Shown here: in pieces, positions 44,615 to 56,311 of the stretch
Layout of the letters: the number at the start of each line of letters is the position of its first letter
How positions within the stretch are numbered: the stretch's first letter is position 1
Assembly: GCA_023374045.1 (NCBI GenBank)
Contig: CM041779.1
Location: 299,222,167-299,286,166 of the forward strand
DNA: 64,000 nucleotides
Reading direction: 5' to 3'
Origin: Limonium bicolor
Taxonomy: Eukaryota; Streptophyta; Magnoliopsida; Caryophyllales; Plumbaginaceae
Notes under the pieces: model-generated
Told to the model about the DNA's origin: nothing
Seen by the model: the letters and a program-made list of their open reading frames with translations, nothing else
Database searches by the model: none
Made by a program: the position numbers and the translations under genes

Positions 44615-47600
44615 TGAAATACCCCATAAATTAATCTAAATTAATTTAGGGGATTTCTTTTAGTAAACCCTAAATAATACTATTAAATATTAAATTATTA
44701 TATGGTATTATGAATTTAATAATAAGATTATAAGTCAATAAATCTTTGGGAAATTTCAAGACACTCCAATTATATTATAAAGATTTTAAAAATATTTGGA
44801 ACATTGATTTAAGGCTTAAAAGTCAAAATAAAATCATAGAAACCTTAAAGCTTCAAAAGCCTTGCTAGGGTTGACTTTTTGAGAATGGTCAAATCAGCCC
44901 ATGAAAACTATACCAATAAAAAGGTTATGGAAAACCAAGAAGATTGATAAAAAGAACGTTAAAAATGGATCATCCTAGCCAAAGTTATGATAAATTGAAG
45001 TTTAGAGCCAAAATTTAGGAGGTTGCTGACGTGTCCAGGGCTAGCTGACTCAGCCGCGTGCCTCGGGACCCGTGCCGCGCCCAGTCAGCACTGAGGTGCA
45101 CTGAATCGGTTAAGTTTCCTTCAGTTTTGGCATGCCATGGGTCGATCTTTAGACGCCTATATCTCCTTCTCTACTCCACCATTTGGTATGCCGTCTTTTT
45201 CATTCGATTCTCCTATCATTCCTCTTTCTAACCATTACTCATACACCATCTAAATCCTTCTACAATGGCCGAAAAATCGATCCAAAGTTGCCTCCCTGCG
45301 GAACCGTAACCAGATTTCCAGAAATCCAGTTAATCAGGTAAATTTCATCTGACCATAACTTCTTCATCTGTGGACGAAAATCCACGTTCTATAGCTTGTT
45401 GTGTAGATCTCTAATCCCTCTACAACTTTCATGTTAATGACCAAGGCTGATTCGTACTCGTTTGGGAGATAAAGCTGTCTAAAGTTGCCTAATCGATCAC
45501 GGCGGTATTCCTGCCCAGATTTTCCAGAAACCGACTAGGTAAACACAGATCTTGTGAGATCTGTAACTTTCTCCCTAGTTCATCAAATTCAATGATTCTT
45601 CCACTAACGTCTAGACTTACATCTCTAGTTTGGATTGTGATAGGTTTCGTGAATCAAATCCCGCTCAGTTGGAGCGAGTTGATTCGAGAAGTTGCCTACC
45701 TGAATTGCACATAAAATAACAAGTTTCCAGAAAACCCGATTGGATTCTCCTCGTTAATGCAATTCCGGTGAGTTTCTGATCAAATTTCTCCGTTGTTGCC
45801 ATTCGGAATTTCATTACCGGTCAAACCCACATACCAATTTAGTCTATTACGCATTACAATAGGAGAATTTGTCAAATTCAAACCGAAACCAAACTATAAA
45901 CCCTAACTTCGAACCCAGAACCGAAAACCTTGAATTTTGCATGTTAATTAGCGAAATCGGTACCATTATAACCGGAATTGAATTTTGAATCCATAGGAAC
46001 AAGAATCGTCCAATTTCGTTCAGTAGATTGAGAGATATTGATGGATTAGTACTCGGAAAGTGATTTGGGATTTCTGAAGAACTGGGTGAATCTGGGCCGT
46101 CCGATCGTAGTTAGAAGAAACGGACGGCCGAGATTAAAACGTGGGAGTTTAAGTTGTAATAGTTTAATATGTTTTCCAGAATAAACTCCTAACTTGTTAG
46201 ATTTATTTAATGACCTTCCCTAATGTATTTTGAGACGAAATTTTAACCATAGATTCCTTATAAAATGTAGTTTATTTTGATGTAAGTTAATATGGGTTTT
46301 GAGTTTTTAAACGTAAATTATAATTTTTGTAAGTTTTGTGAATTAAGGAATTGTTTGGATAATTTAGAAAGATATTTTTATGAAATAAAAATTTTATAAT
46401 ATGTCTAAAATATTATAGTTGCTATATATTAAATTTGGGGATTTTTAGACAAGAAGAAATAGGTCTAAAAATTGTAATTCTGAATTTTTCCTAAGGTATA
46501 TTGTAATATATGGTTTTGAATGTAACAAAAATTAAAGTATAGATGATTAATAAACTTTGTAGGTTGAGAATAATAAAATAATACTAAACTAACATTTAAT
46601 ACAGAATGTTAAGAAATATTTTGAGTACAAACTTTTAAGTGAAGTGAATATATATATATATATAAGAAATAAAATAGTAATATGTTAAATCAAGGAATTT
46701 AGTCAATCTATGTTTATACCAACTAGATAATGTGGAGGGTAATGTACTTAAATTAAACTAAGGAAAATACTTTATTTTATAAATTTTATACCGGGAGTGG
46801 ATAGGTGTAAAGGTTATTGAAGATAATTAAATACAATAAGAATTTCTTAAAGAATGTTTTGGATAAATCCTAAGGAAAATATATGTGTATATATAATATA
46901 TTAGAAGTAAATAAAAGAAGTAACATACCTTATGGGAAACATAATAAGAGGGAAAATTAGAGTAAACCTAATTTATACGTAACAATTAAAATATTAAATG
47001 TTAATGTGACATCTAGGTGAACTATTAGGGGGAAATACATATCCTAAACCTTAAATAGGTAATAAAGTAAATTAGCCAAGTGTAACTAAAGAGTTTAATT
47101 AAGCTAAACCTATATTCAGGAGTAGGTAATTGGAATAAGTTAAAGTGTACATTAAAGATTTAATTAACGAGATCTAGCCAGATCCTTAAGAGGGAGTAAT
47201 TATAATCCAAAACTATAGACTAGTAAGAATGAAAGATGTGTAGCATTATAGTTCCTTAACTAATCAATGCTTGGAATACCTTAATTATAGGTGATTAGTG
47301 GAAGTAGTTCGCACTTTCAAGTTTTGTTACTGCTTCAACACGTACCAGGTACGATTTCTAGTACTCAGATACTTTTGCTAACGAACTTTATGGAATGTTT
47401 TGAGAAACGGTAACTGAGCTTGAATGAGTTTCGAAAGGAAACTGTTTGTGTGACTAACTCAGCTTGATGTCACTAACTGAGCCTTGAACGTAGAACTCGC
47501 ATGATCATTGGTTCCTCTTATCTGGTTGTCTCACTAGATATTAACTGCTGAAGGTTTACGCCTCTGCACTCTGTAGGACTGAGTGTTTTGGTATTGCACT

Positions 47601-48505
47601 TGTGTAGTTATTAATCTAGTGGGAATATGGGAATGTCAATCTTGGTAAATTCTTCTTTTGACTCTGGATATTGTCTCAACCATGAGCTGAGTCTTTGTTG
47701 TGATGTGCACACATCTTCACCGGTAAACAGCGAGGGGTTGTATATCCCCTGTCCCATCGGACATTGTAAACAGCGAGGGGCTGTATATCCCCTGTCCCAT
47801 CGGACGTAGTTAACAGCGAGGGGTTGTATATCCCTTGTCCTAAAAGGACGTACTAGGCAGTGGGCCGTCTCTCCCAATTGGTTTTATTCCACTCTTGAGT
47901 TGTTGGTTTTTGGAATTTTTCCTTTCATTCCTAGTCCTTGTGACTACTTGAGTCTTTCTACTTCTAATTGGAACTGAATCTAACACAAGCAATGGATGAT
48001 CACTAACTTATGGTGTGGTTTCTTTTGATTGACTAACTTTACCTTCATGTTATTTATCTCTGTCCTTGACTTGTTACATTTGACTTGGTGATTTGGATGT
48101 GCCTTGTTCTTCTATTTTTGTTATAAGCATTTGACTTCAGGTAGTTATTTATTTTAAAGTGTTATGTTTTTAAACTTTTGTTTTGGAGAGTTGTACCAGT
48201 TCCATTCCAGGAAACTGACTCACCCCTCCCGGGGTGGGCTGCTTGGTTTAATCTTACAGGTACGAATTGTTATACAAGTGGCCACGAAGAGTATGAGTGA
48301 TTGGGATGGGAATTAGGATTTGTGGAGCGTTGGAGTATTTTGCTATTGTTAGGTTTATGTTATGTTTTCTCGAGTTCAGACCGTAGCATTTGTATTATTT
48401 TAGGTTGTAATTGGTGAGGTTGGTACCAGGTGTTTGGAACCCGATGATCTGTAATCGCATTAGTATTTTATTTCCGCTGCATTTTCGTTAAATAGGGGCG
48501 TTACA
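44615..48505 (+). repeat. 3' LTR of the Tekay element
   Basis: Near-identical to 27934-31825, ending GGGGCGTTACA. Most differences are single transitions. The flanking attttg follows. Confidence 0.93.
47721..47851 (+). repeat. About 42-bp tandem hairpin repeat in the 3' LTR, three units
   Basis: Same array as 31041-31171 with a few C/T differences. Confidence 0.88.
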
Positions 48506-48692
48506 ATTTTGCCCCTTAAATATAATTCCTCACTGAATTTATCAATTCATTATGCTTAATTGCATGTCCTTATTATTCTTTGATGTTTGCATACGTAAGA
48601 ACAATCAATGGTTGCTACCATAAAAATGATTTTTCTAGATGCGCTATATGTTTGTCGGTAGTATTGCTGAACTGAAGTCATATTCAATTGTT

Positions 48693-51600
48693 TCCTGGCT
48701 GATGAAAGGTGGTTAACTTTGTTCCGCATGCGACAAATTTCCACCAGAAGTGGGGCAGATCGGATCATAGGCCTCTGTTGCTGATTTTTTTCCCCTAGTA
48801 GAAGGAGAGGCCCTAAGCCTTTTAAGTTCGAGAACTGTTGGGCTAAAGAGGTGGAGTGTCAAAACATCATCCAGAGAGTGTGGAATGGGACTGGGAGTGA
48901 AGTTCCCAACTATATGACAAAGGTCCTCCAATATGGTTATGAACTCAAGCAAAGGGGGAGACAAAGGTTTAAAGCAGAGAGGAAAAGGATCTTATATCTG
49001 GAGAAGGAGGTTCATGATGTGATAGATAAGTCTAGGAATGAAGATTTTGATATATGGAGGTATAAGTGTAGGGAACTGGATAATCTCCTTCTAAAGGATG
49101 AGCAGAGGGTGATGCAGCGGGCTAGGGAACTCTGGATTAATGCTGGGGATAGAAACACAGGGTTTTTCCATCGGAGATTAAGGAGTAGGAGTAGGAATAA
49201 CCAGATTCTCTATCTGGAGGGTGATAATGGAGTTGTTCACACTTTCTGGGAGGATATTGAGAGCACAGCCAGGACCTACTTCACAGATCTTTTTTAGTCC
49301 TCTATACCTGAGCAAAACTACCATCTACTAGCTTGAGTTGACCAAAGGGTGACCAGTGAGATGAACCAAGACATTGGAAGGCCATTCCAAAGGGAAGAAG
49401 TGCTGGAAGCTTTGAAGAGTATGCACCCTGCAAAAGCTCCCGGACGTGATGGGATGAATGGTACCTTCTTACATACTTATTGGGACATCATACATGATGA
49501 CTTTATTAATTTGGCACTATCTGTTTTAAATACTGATGATATGCCTGAGGGTTTAAATCACACACACATTGTCTTAATTCCAAAGAAGAGATGAGCGATT
49601 GCTATGAGGGATTTTCGTCCCATATCTTTATGTAACACAATATATCGAGTCATTTCCAAAGTCCTTGTAAACAGGGTTAAAAACTGTATGCACTCTATCA
49701 TCTCCGAGGAACAAGCTGCTTTTATTCAGGGCCGATTGATTAGTGATAATATAATAGTAGCCCATGAACTATTCCATTGTATGAAAATTTCTCGAGCTGT
49801 GAAGGGAGGTGCCTTTGCCTTGAAGCTAGATATGGCAAAGGCCTTTGATAGGCTTGAGTGGAGCTTTGTGCTGAGTGTCCTTGAGAGTATGGGTTTTCAT
49901 CAGAATTGGGTAAGGGTGGTAAGGAAATGCATTACTAGTGTTTCAATGTCCGTCTTGATTAATGGTCACCCTGGTCGAGTCTTTTTTCCAAGGAGGGGGG
50001 TTAGGCAAGGGGATCCTTTGTCACCTTTATTGTTCTTGTGCAGTATGGAGGTGCTCATCTCTGCCTTAAAACTAGCTGAAAGTTCTGGTATTACAAAGGG
50101 AATTTCTTTTAAAGGGATGGGACTTAGTGTTCATGGGCTCCTGTTTGCTGACGACTGTATTGTTTTTGGGGAAGCAAGTGCGGAAAATGCTAGGAATGTT
50201 AAATACATAATTGATGACTTCTATGAAGCATCTGGCTAGTCAATTAACGTAGCAAAGTCAGGACTTATGTTCTCTGGTGGGGTTAGCCGACACATGAAGG
50301 GGGCGATTAAGAGTTGTCTAGGGATTGATGATGTCCAAAACTTGGGGATGTACCTAGGCTTCCCAAGTTAGATTGGGAGAAGTAAAAGAGCAATCTTCAA
50401 CTTCATTAAGGAAAGGGTTTTAGCGAAAGTTCAGGGGTGGACCAGGGTGGTGTCTCATGCGGCTAGGACAATTCTTGTTAAAAGTATTCTGCAAGCCATC
50501 CCTACTTTTGTCATGAGTGTTATTAAGTTACCTACAAGTCTAATTAAGGAAGTTAGAAGTATTATCACCTCCTTCTGGTGTTGCGGCCATGTTGATAGGA
50601 GAAGCATATATTGGAAAAAGTGGGATCACATGTGCTTGCCACAACATCTTGGAGGTTTGGGCTTTAGAGATCTTGGGGCTTTCAATGATGCTCTGCTCAT
50701 GAAGCAGGTGTGGAGACTTCTCCAAAACCCTGATTCCCTTGCTGCTCGAGTGCTGCAGGGTAGGTACTTTAAAAATTCCTCGGTTCTTGAAGCAAAGAAG
50801 GGTTCCTGTCCTAGCCTATTATGGAGAGCATTACAAAGTGTAATCCCCAAGGTTAAGCAAGGAGCTTGGTGAATAATAGGCAATGGTGAGAACACAAAGC
50901 TTAATGACAGATGGCTGGTGGGTAAGCCAGGGGGTGTCCCCTCCTTGTGGAGCATTCCTCCGGCTGGAAGATCATCTTATACAGTTGCGCATCTTATTGA
51001 ATCATCGGGGAGGAAGTGAAAGGAGGATCAGGTTAAAGAATGGTTTAATCATGAAGAAGCCATGCTCATACTTGGTATTCCCTTGCATGAAAATGCTGAA
51101 AATGACACTTAGGGATGGGGGCTCACCAAGAACTTCTGCTTCACAGTTAAATCGGCCTATCATATGATTATGTCCAATAAAATGGTGCTCTCCAGCTCCT
51201 CTAGCTCCTGTCAGTTGGGGGAAACATTTCGGAAAATCAGAAGGTGCAAATTGCACCCGCGAGTTAACCTTTTCATGTGGAAGCTGCTGCAGGCTTTTAT
51301 TCCTTGCAAAACTGTCCTTGCTCGTAGACTGAAAGCTCAAAATGATCTAGAATGTGCTATATGCCATGATACTGACAGTTTGCTCCATGTTTTTTATTAC
51401 TGTTGTGATGTAAGCACTGAGTGGAACTCGATGGATTTGAAGCCTCCATCATATTTACATTCTGATGATAGTTTCATTGATTGGTTGATGTTCACTTGCC
51501 TGCAAACTGAGCTTATACATACTGCTAAACTTTGCACTCTTCTATGGAAGATTTGGTGTGCCAGTTGCTTGTTGCAGCAAGGGAAAGTATCTAGCTATCG

Positions 51601-52199
51601 ATGGGGCTGCGAGTTGGCGCAATCCTTCCTGGATTCCTCGTCCCCAGACCCAGATTTGGTCGAGAGAAGCAGTTATGGAGAGAATCATGGCCAGGAGGGA
51701 AATGGAAGTGTAGCAACAATCCACGTTGATGCTAGCGTAGGGAGCGAAGGACGGACGGGTTTTGCAGCAGTGATCAAAGGTGCTGACAAGAGGGTGATGG
51801 CGGTGGCGGTCAAAGGCAAATGTGGTCTCTTCACGCCAAATGCTGCTGAAGCAATGGCAGTTGATCTTGGTGTCGGGCTTGCTAGTAGGATGGGTGTAGA
51901 CAAGGTTTTGCTTAAAAGTGATTGCTTGTAAATTGTTAAGTTTTTGAATGGATGTAAAGATTCGGGAGAAATCGATGTATATGTGGTTAGGTCACTATCA
52001 AATCTTTTGAAGAAACTTTCTAGCTTTCAGTCTTTAGTTTTCAAGTATGTTCCTAGGAGTGAAAATGTTGGGGCACACATTTTGGCAAATATGGGTAGAA
52101 ATGGTCACGATTGTGGAGAATGGATTGATAATGTACCGAAACATCTTGTAAGCGTTTGTGATTAATGATAGCTGCAATGCTTTTAATATTCAAAAAAAC
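48693..52199 (+). mobile_element. L1-type LINE, 5' truncated, with target-site duplication
   Basis: A 19-bp direct repeat, gaagtcatattcaattgtt at 48674-48692 and the same with one change at 52200-52218, flanks the element, as made by target-primed reverse transcription. A short A run (52192-52198) ends the element. The 5' end starts inside the endonuclease domain. It lies just right of the Tekay element. Confidence 0.9.
48712..52165 (+). pseudogene. LINE ORF2: end of endonuclease, reverse transcriptase, zinc-finger region, RNase H
   Basis: Plant L1 ORF2 copies RNA at a nicked target. Domains in order: RSDHRPLL (endonuclease end, 48757), FKFENCWAKEVE, a linker with WINAGDRNTGFFHRRL, RT (HPAKAPGRDGMNGTFL; RPISLCNTIYRVISKVLVNR; AFIQGRLISDN; FALKLDMAKAFDRLEW; GVRQGDPLSPLLF; LLFADDCIVFG near 50145), thumb (SHAARTILVKSILQAIPTFV), zf-RVT-like FRKIRRCKLHPRVNLFMWKLL...CAICHDTDSLLHVFYYC, and RNase H (ATIHVDASVG, AEAMAVDLGV, DKVLLKSDCL). 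Stops or shifts lie at 49295, 49592, 50237, 50369, 50870, about 51110-51170 and 51929. Dead copy. Confidence 0.9.
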
Positions 52200-52741
52200 G
52201 AAGTCATATTCAATCGTTGCTTACCTTTACACATGACAAACTCAATTTATCAAATCAAACTGATAAACAATGAGAAAAACTAAACTTATGGTAAACAATG
52301 AATTCATAGTTGATGATTGACGCAAGTAATTCTTGTCTATAGGTGACTGTAGCCAAGTTGGCTACATCTAAGGACATTTCAGTCAAATAAAAACAAAAGA
52401 ATGGAAGGGGAGCGCGCACGAAAGCGCACCAAACGGGATTTACTATTTCTTTTGCATTTTTATATATTTTAAAAGAAATTTTTATTCTTTTTCTTTATGC
52501 TTATCAAAACAACAATAACTTTAAATTGTAGTAACTTTTAATATATAAGTCTAAAATGAAAAAAATTATATCATTGTTCACCTAAAGTTAAGCTCTTCAA
52601 AACAAGATCAGTCATTGATATGTTTTGACAACTTTTAAAAAAATTATTTTTTATTACACTAAAATGATAATATGATTCATTAATTTTGTATTATGATTCA
52701 TTAAAATTGTTATTATGATTCATTAAGTAATAAATTGTGAA

Positions 52742-53330
52742 TTCGACGTTTTTAACTTTCCTAGGGTGGGTTTTGGGGTGTTTTTTTTGGGGGGGGGGGG
52801 GTAGGGTAATCTATTTGGAATTTGTTTTGTACTTTATATTGTAGCAACTAACTCGACAGATTTTTAGGGTTTATGGTAGACCCTAAACCCACCCACTACA
52901 AACCCCAAAAATGCCTTCGACGTTTTAGCTTTCCTAGGGTAGGTTTTAGGGTGTTTTGGGGGTAGGGTGATCTATTTGTAATTTGTTCTGTACTTTATAT
53001 TGTAGCAACTAACTCAACATGTTTTTAGGGTTTGTGGTAGCGGGTTTAGGGTCTTCCGCCACAGTAAACTTTAAAATGCCTTTGACATATTTTAGATTTA
53101 TTAGGTGGGTTTAGGGTATTTTGGGGGTAGGGTAATCCATTTGGAAGTCGTTCTATACTTTACATTGTAGCAACTAACTCGACAGGTTTTTAGGGTTTGT
53201 GGTAGCGGGTTTAAGGTCGTTAGACCCTAAACCCGCCATTACAAACCCTAAAAATGCCTTCGACGTTTTTAGCTTTAGGGTGAGTTTTAGGGTGTACGGG
53301 TTAGGGTAATCTATTTGGAAGTTGTTTTAT
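52742..53330. repeat. About 172-bp tandem repeat with telomere-like tttagggtt words
   Basis: Units begin ttcgacgttt...agctttcctagggt at about 52742, 52917, 53084 and 53256. Each includes ttgtagcaactaactcgaca and one to three tttagggtt or accctaaaccc words. A G13-14 run lies at about 52788-52801 in the first unit. Confidence 0.88.
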
Positions 53331-53665
53331 ACTTTAATGTGATGATGTACATATTTTAATGAGAGAATGTACATGTTTTAATGTGAAGATGTACATGTTC
53401 AAATGTGAGAATGTACATGTTCAATTACCAAAATGTATATGTTTTAATGAACATCTATATATGTTTATATGACCATCTATACAAGTTTTCTCCCTTATAT
53501 GTACATGTTTTAATCTAAGGATGTACATATTTGATGATTTGTACAGATTTATGTGACCATCTGTATGTTTTTAATGCGAGGATGTACATGTTTTTACGTG
53601 AGGATGTACATGTTTTAATGAACATTTGTACAGGTTTGTATGACCATCTGTACAAGTTTTCTTTT
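53331..53665. repeat. About 30-bp repeats with gatgtacatgtttt core
   Basis: Ten or so imperfect units of (t)gaggatgtacatgttttaat, alternating with gaccatctgtacaagttt variants. The tgtaca core is palindromic. Confidence 0.85.
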
Positions 53666-53998
53666 ACGTTCTATTCACTATACATGTAAAAATAATCTTT
53701 TTAAAAGTTGTCAAAATATATCCATGACTGGTCTTGTTTTGAAGAGCTTGAATTTAGGTGAACAATGATATATTTTTTTTCATTTTGGACTTATATATTA
53801 AAAGTTACAATAATTTAAAATTTTTGTGATAAAGAAAGAAAAAGAATAATTTTTAAAATAAAGAAAAAAAAAACAAATCGCGCACAGTTGCGCGCGTCCC
53901 TCCCATCTCTCTCCTAATTTTTATAAATTACAAAACTTACCCCAGATGCAACTATCAATATACTTGTCAGGTCAGCACATGTAGCCAGGATGGCTACA

Positions 53999-54334
53999 TT
54001 CGGATGTAGCTCAGACCTGTTGTTTGAAAACTACTAGGATTTAAGTATATTTTTCGAAAATATACTGAGATTTAAGTATTGATATAGAGATTTGTGCTGG
54101 AAACATGTTGTAGTAGGTTGAGAAAAGATAAAGGAGAAAAGAGGAAAAATCATAACAAAGATAACTAATTTCTTATTATAATTTAAAGTTCAAGAGTTCT
54201 ATTTCTAGAAGACTAGTAAATTCAAAAACAACTTGAATAGATAATGTAAATTTCTGAAAAGTGCAAACTAAAATAGTATCACTTCAGCGTCAATTTTTCT
54301 AGGGAAAAAACACAGGTAGAGTATGCGCTACAGT
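53999..54334. other. No recognisable gene
   Basis: AT-rich, purine-rich stretch; nothing assigned. Confidence 0.5.
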
Positions 54335-54600
54335 TGCTTGGATGGACGTTGAGAGACCTAAAAAATAGGGTGGGCTAGGCATCTCAGATTTGCAAGCCAG
54401 AAATCTGTGTTTATTGACAAAATGGTGGTGAAGATTCCTAAGACGGGGAAGCACGATCTGTAAGAGGTATATAAGTGTGATATATGACTATGATCATAAT
54501 AGCCATCATTTGGACATCATTCAATAGAGGCTCATCATAAAAGGGGTATGGAGCAACATTTTAAGTGTGAATGTGGAAAGTCAGCAGGTGAGACAAATAT
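54335..54600 (+). pseudogene. LINE reverse transcriptase C-terminal relic, plus strand
   Basis: With one stop, the frame gives GGLGISDLQARNLCLLTKWW then RFLRRGSTICKRY, the conserved region after the RT fingers-palm in plant L1 ORF2 (compare GGLGFRDLGAFNDALLMKQVW in the LINE at 50650). No other domain. It lies head to head with the minus-strand LINE that ends at 54663. Confidence 0.75.
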
Positions 54601-54662
54601 TGCAAGGTAATATCCAGTTAATGGTTTTTTATTAAACATCTTGCAACTGCTTCATTCATCAA

Positions 54663-56311
54663 CTAAGGGTTAAATTCAAAATTACATGTCGTAGAGATCT
54701 TAAAGGGGATATTATCTCCCAGCCAGAGTTTGATAAACACAGAACTATTGTACATCAGCGATATTAACAGGATACGGAGATTGTCTTCCGAACTAACATA
54801 AGAGATCTTGCTATTGTTACATATCTTAACTAGACAAAAAAGTTGTGTCCATCCATCTTCTACTTGGTAGCTAGAATGCTGCTCGATCAGCTGCTTTAAA
54901 AAGAGATAGATCTCCATGATATTGGTGTCGATTTCCAGATTGTTGTATCCTTCTTCCCAAGCCCATTTAATGGCATGGACTAAACCATGAATCTTAGCTC
55001 CCAACATAGAGCACAAGGGACTCATTCTTTTGTTGAAAGCCATCAAAATATCACCGTTTGATTTCCTTATCGAACCAGCTAAAATAAGAGCAGAGCCCCT
55101 TTTGTTTCTGGTACCACAGTTGATTTTTATGGCATCCTGCACCGGTGGAATCCAGGATCTCTTAGTTTGGTTAATAGTAATACTATTATCCAGACCAAGT
55201 TTGTAAGCTCTAGTAAAAGCATGATTAGATTCAATAAGGACTAACCAAGAAAGGTGATCATTATGTCTAACCGAGTTTTTAGCATCATAAACAACCCACA
55301 TGGTGTTGATCACTTTTTCTAGTTTATCATTAGGTCATTTATGAGCTTCAGAGAAAATTCTATCTTAGATGCAATTTTCATCTGCTAACTGCAAGCCTGT
55401 AGGATCAAGGATCCCTTCCCACTGATCTTTGACCATAACACATTCGAAAAAGGTATGAAACAGAGTATCAATCTTAGAGCAAAAGCAACAGAGGGGAGAA
55501 CCCCCTATCCTTTTTGCTAAATTAGCTATACAAGCAACTGTATTCTTCATGACTTTCCAATGAAGCAATTTAGCTCTAGGACTACACTGCAACTGATTGA
55601 CTCTCCTAACTAGATCTGAGGAACTGGAGCTCGAAGAAGGTTTCTTAGAAGAAACTTCTAACTGATCTGTTGCATAGGCTGACTTTACTGTAAGAGTCCC
55701 ATCTTTAGTGAAGTGCAAAATCCAAGAATCCTTATTCTGCTTAGAAAAAATGATCTTCCCGATTTCATCTATATCTATCTCCCACATCTGTTGTCTAAGA
55801 AGCTCAATGTCCCGCTCATTTCTATCCAGTAGCATGAACTGATGAACTGAACTTCTTTTGGATCCTGATTGAGTGGGAGTGAAAGGTTTGAAGGTGAAGG
55901 GTCTAGGAATCCAAGGATCCTCCCAAACCAAAGTGTCTTTGCCATCTCCTACTTTTTTCCTCACTCCTTTTTTCAGAAGCTCCAACAAAGAGACTATTGA
56001 TCTCCAGATAGTATTGTCTTTATTGCTTTTTTGAACTTGTAGCAGATCAGAGTCAGGGAAGTAAATCCCTTTCAAAACTTTAGCAACTAGTGAAGAGGGT
56101 TTAGTCAGAATAAGCCACGCTTGCTTAGCAAGCAGAGCTTTATTGAATGATTCTACAGACCTGAATCCCACCCCACCTGACTCCCTAGACTTGCAAACTT
56201 CATCCCATTTGACCCAATGGATACTCCTTTTATCCAAATTTCCTCCCCACCAGAAAGAGGCCATAGTAGAGTTGATCTTATCTATTATGCCTTTAGGAAG
56301 CAAAAAGAGGG
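54663..56311 (-). pseudogene. LINE ORF2 C-terminal part, minus strand (part 1 of a split relic)
   Basis: 56303-55365: end of RT thumb (LPKGIIDKINSTMASFWWGG, WDEVCKSRESGGVGFRSVESF, LAKQAWLI), then the zf-RVT-like region (CSPRAKLLHWKVMKN...CCFCSKIDTLFHTFFEC). 55313-54663: RNase H-like (INCGTRNKRGSALILAGSIR, KIHGLVHAIKWAWEEGYNNLEIDTN); the usual first catalytic Asp looks replaced (INCGT where VNxDG is usual). A stop or shift lies between them at 55313-55365. The upstream piece is at 63858-64000, across the Athila-like insertion. Confidence 0.85.

Larger units (their letters stand above)
27934..48505 (+). mobile_element. Tekay/Del-type chromovirus (Ty3-gypsy) with 3.9-kb LTRs, interrupted by a CACTA element
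   Basis: Long direct repeats TGAAMTACCCC...GGGGCGTTACA bound the element. The PBS TGGTATCAGAGC (initiator tRNA-Met) follows the 5' LTR and a purine tract precedes the 3' LTR. Gag, protease, RT, RNase H, integrase and a C-terminal chromodomain-like segment appear in chromovirus order. Every gene is damaged. The gag-protease part contains three GT-AG intron-like insertions and an AlkB-like gene fragment. The CACTA transposon at 36092-42781 splits pol. The LTRs are very similar by eye, so insertion is not ancient. Flanks are a-ttttt and attttg, a possible imperfect 5-bp duplication. Confidence 0.93.
52348..53998. mobile_element. Foldback/MULE-like non-autonomous element with long inverted arms
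   Basis: The first about 310 bp (52348-52660) match the reverse complement of the last about 310 bp (53690-53998). Shared pieces include taacttttaatatataagtc, ttgttcacctaaa, gctcttcaaaacaaga and gttttgacaacttttaaaa. Both ends carry a small palindrome, tgtagccaagttggctaca on the left and tgtagccaggatggctaca on the right, followed inward by a gcgcgcac-type GC patch. The centre is two tandem arrays, with no ORF. A clear target duplication is not visible. Arm length suggests a MULE or foldback class; the class is inference. Confidence 0.75.

Noticed and set aside
52742..53330. Interstitial telomere
   Set aside because: tttagggtt words are scattered inside a 172-bp unit and not in a head-to-tail array of 7-bp repeats.
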